Shown here: one piece after another, positions 13,185 through 13,276 of the stretch
Layout: each line of letters begins with the position of its first letter
Numbering within the stretch: the first letter of the stretch is position 1
DNA from: an uncultured Collinsella sp.
GTDB lineage: Bacteria > Actinomycetota > Coriobacteriia > Coriobacteriales > Coriobacteriaceae
DNA length: 13,276 bases
Reading direction: 5' to 3'
Assembly (NCBI GenBank): GCA_900547125.1
Contig: URFU01000057.1
Location: forward strand, 1 to 13,276
Notes under the pieces: model-generated
Told to the model about the DNA's origin: nothing
Seen by the model: only the letters and a program-made list of their open reading frames with translations
The model's database searches: none
Made by a program: the position numbers and the translations under genes

Positions 13185-13276
13185 ACGCCGATGTTTTGGC
13201 GAAGTCAGCGAAAACCCGTCAGAGCGAGCAAGGTGCCTTGAAACAAGGCGGCAATGACCTTCTGGTCAAACCGCCG
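13185..13276. repeat. Dispersed terminator module, copy 2 (cut by window end)
   Basis: ACGCCGATGTTTTGGC (13185-13200), GTCAGAGCGAGCAAGG (13218 onward), TTGAAACAAGGC and a hairpin with apex GACC-TTCT-GGTC repeat the order seen at 5905-6001. The stem (GGCGG with CCGCC) runs off the window edge. The gene it serves would lie beyond 13276. Together with 12740-13184 this leaves 537 bases with palindromic elements and no gene. Confidence 0.6.

Overview
The window is GC-rich bacterial chromosome with densely packed genes. Gene content and style (an actinobacterial-type Tat lipoprotein, a TTG start, a TIGR04076-type protein, many intergenic palindromes, and a release factor 1 with a PKT/GRIQTS/GGQC signature that I associate from memory with Coriobacteriia) suggest a gut Coriobacteriia such as Collinsella. 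This placement is inference from family resemblance, not from a marker gene search.

Layout. From 96 to 7896 all genes lie on the minus strand. Reading in the direction of transcription they are: a one-pass membrane protein of unknown function (7896-7030); an aldose 1-epimerase/LacX-like enzyme (6950-6057) closed by a strong hairpin terminator; a four-gene operon made of a Tat lipoprotein solute-binding protein, a permease and an ATPase of a polar amino acid ABC importer plus an M20 peptidase (5793-1413); and prfA (1163-96), which has its own likely promoter. From 8157 to 11422 the genes lie on the plus strand: an MFS efflux-type transporter; a decayed stretch holding the first 15 codons of a lost tyrosine phosphatase joined to a piece of a lost membrane transporter; a good terminator; then an acyltransferase-3 membrane protein and an intact low-molecular-weight protein tyrosine phosphatase, probably co-transcribed. 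From 11593 to 12739, on the minus strand, a pyridoxal/pyridoxamine kinase overlaps a small Cys-rich TIGR04076 protein. The rest, to 13276, has no gene.

How the genes work together. The ABC importer would bring in an amino acid or small peptide-like solute, and the M20 enzyme made from the same transcript would cleave an amide bond in a related substrate. The acyltransferase and phosphatase fit surface polysaccharide modification and its control, but nothing else of such a locus is in the window. The kinase salvages vitamin B6.

The most unusual content is between the genes. At least five different palindromic repeat families sit at gene junctions: twin hairpins at 7982-8099; a cluster of four related arms at 11469-11590; a 156-base element with 26-base perfect inverted ends at 12920-13075; a small hairpin repeat at 13112-13145 that reappears in frame inside the M20 peptidase gene at 1624-1657; and a terminator-like module seen at 5905-6001 and again at 13185-13276. 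I found no CRISPR array, tRNA, rRNA, intact transposase or phage gene, and no clear new multi-gene defence or biosynthetic system.
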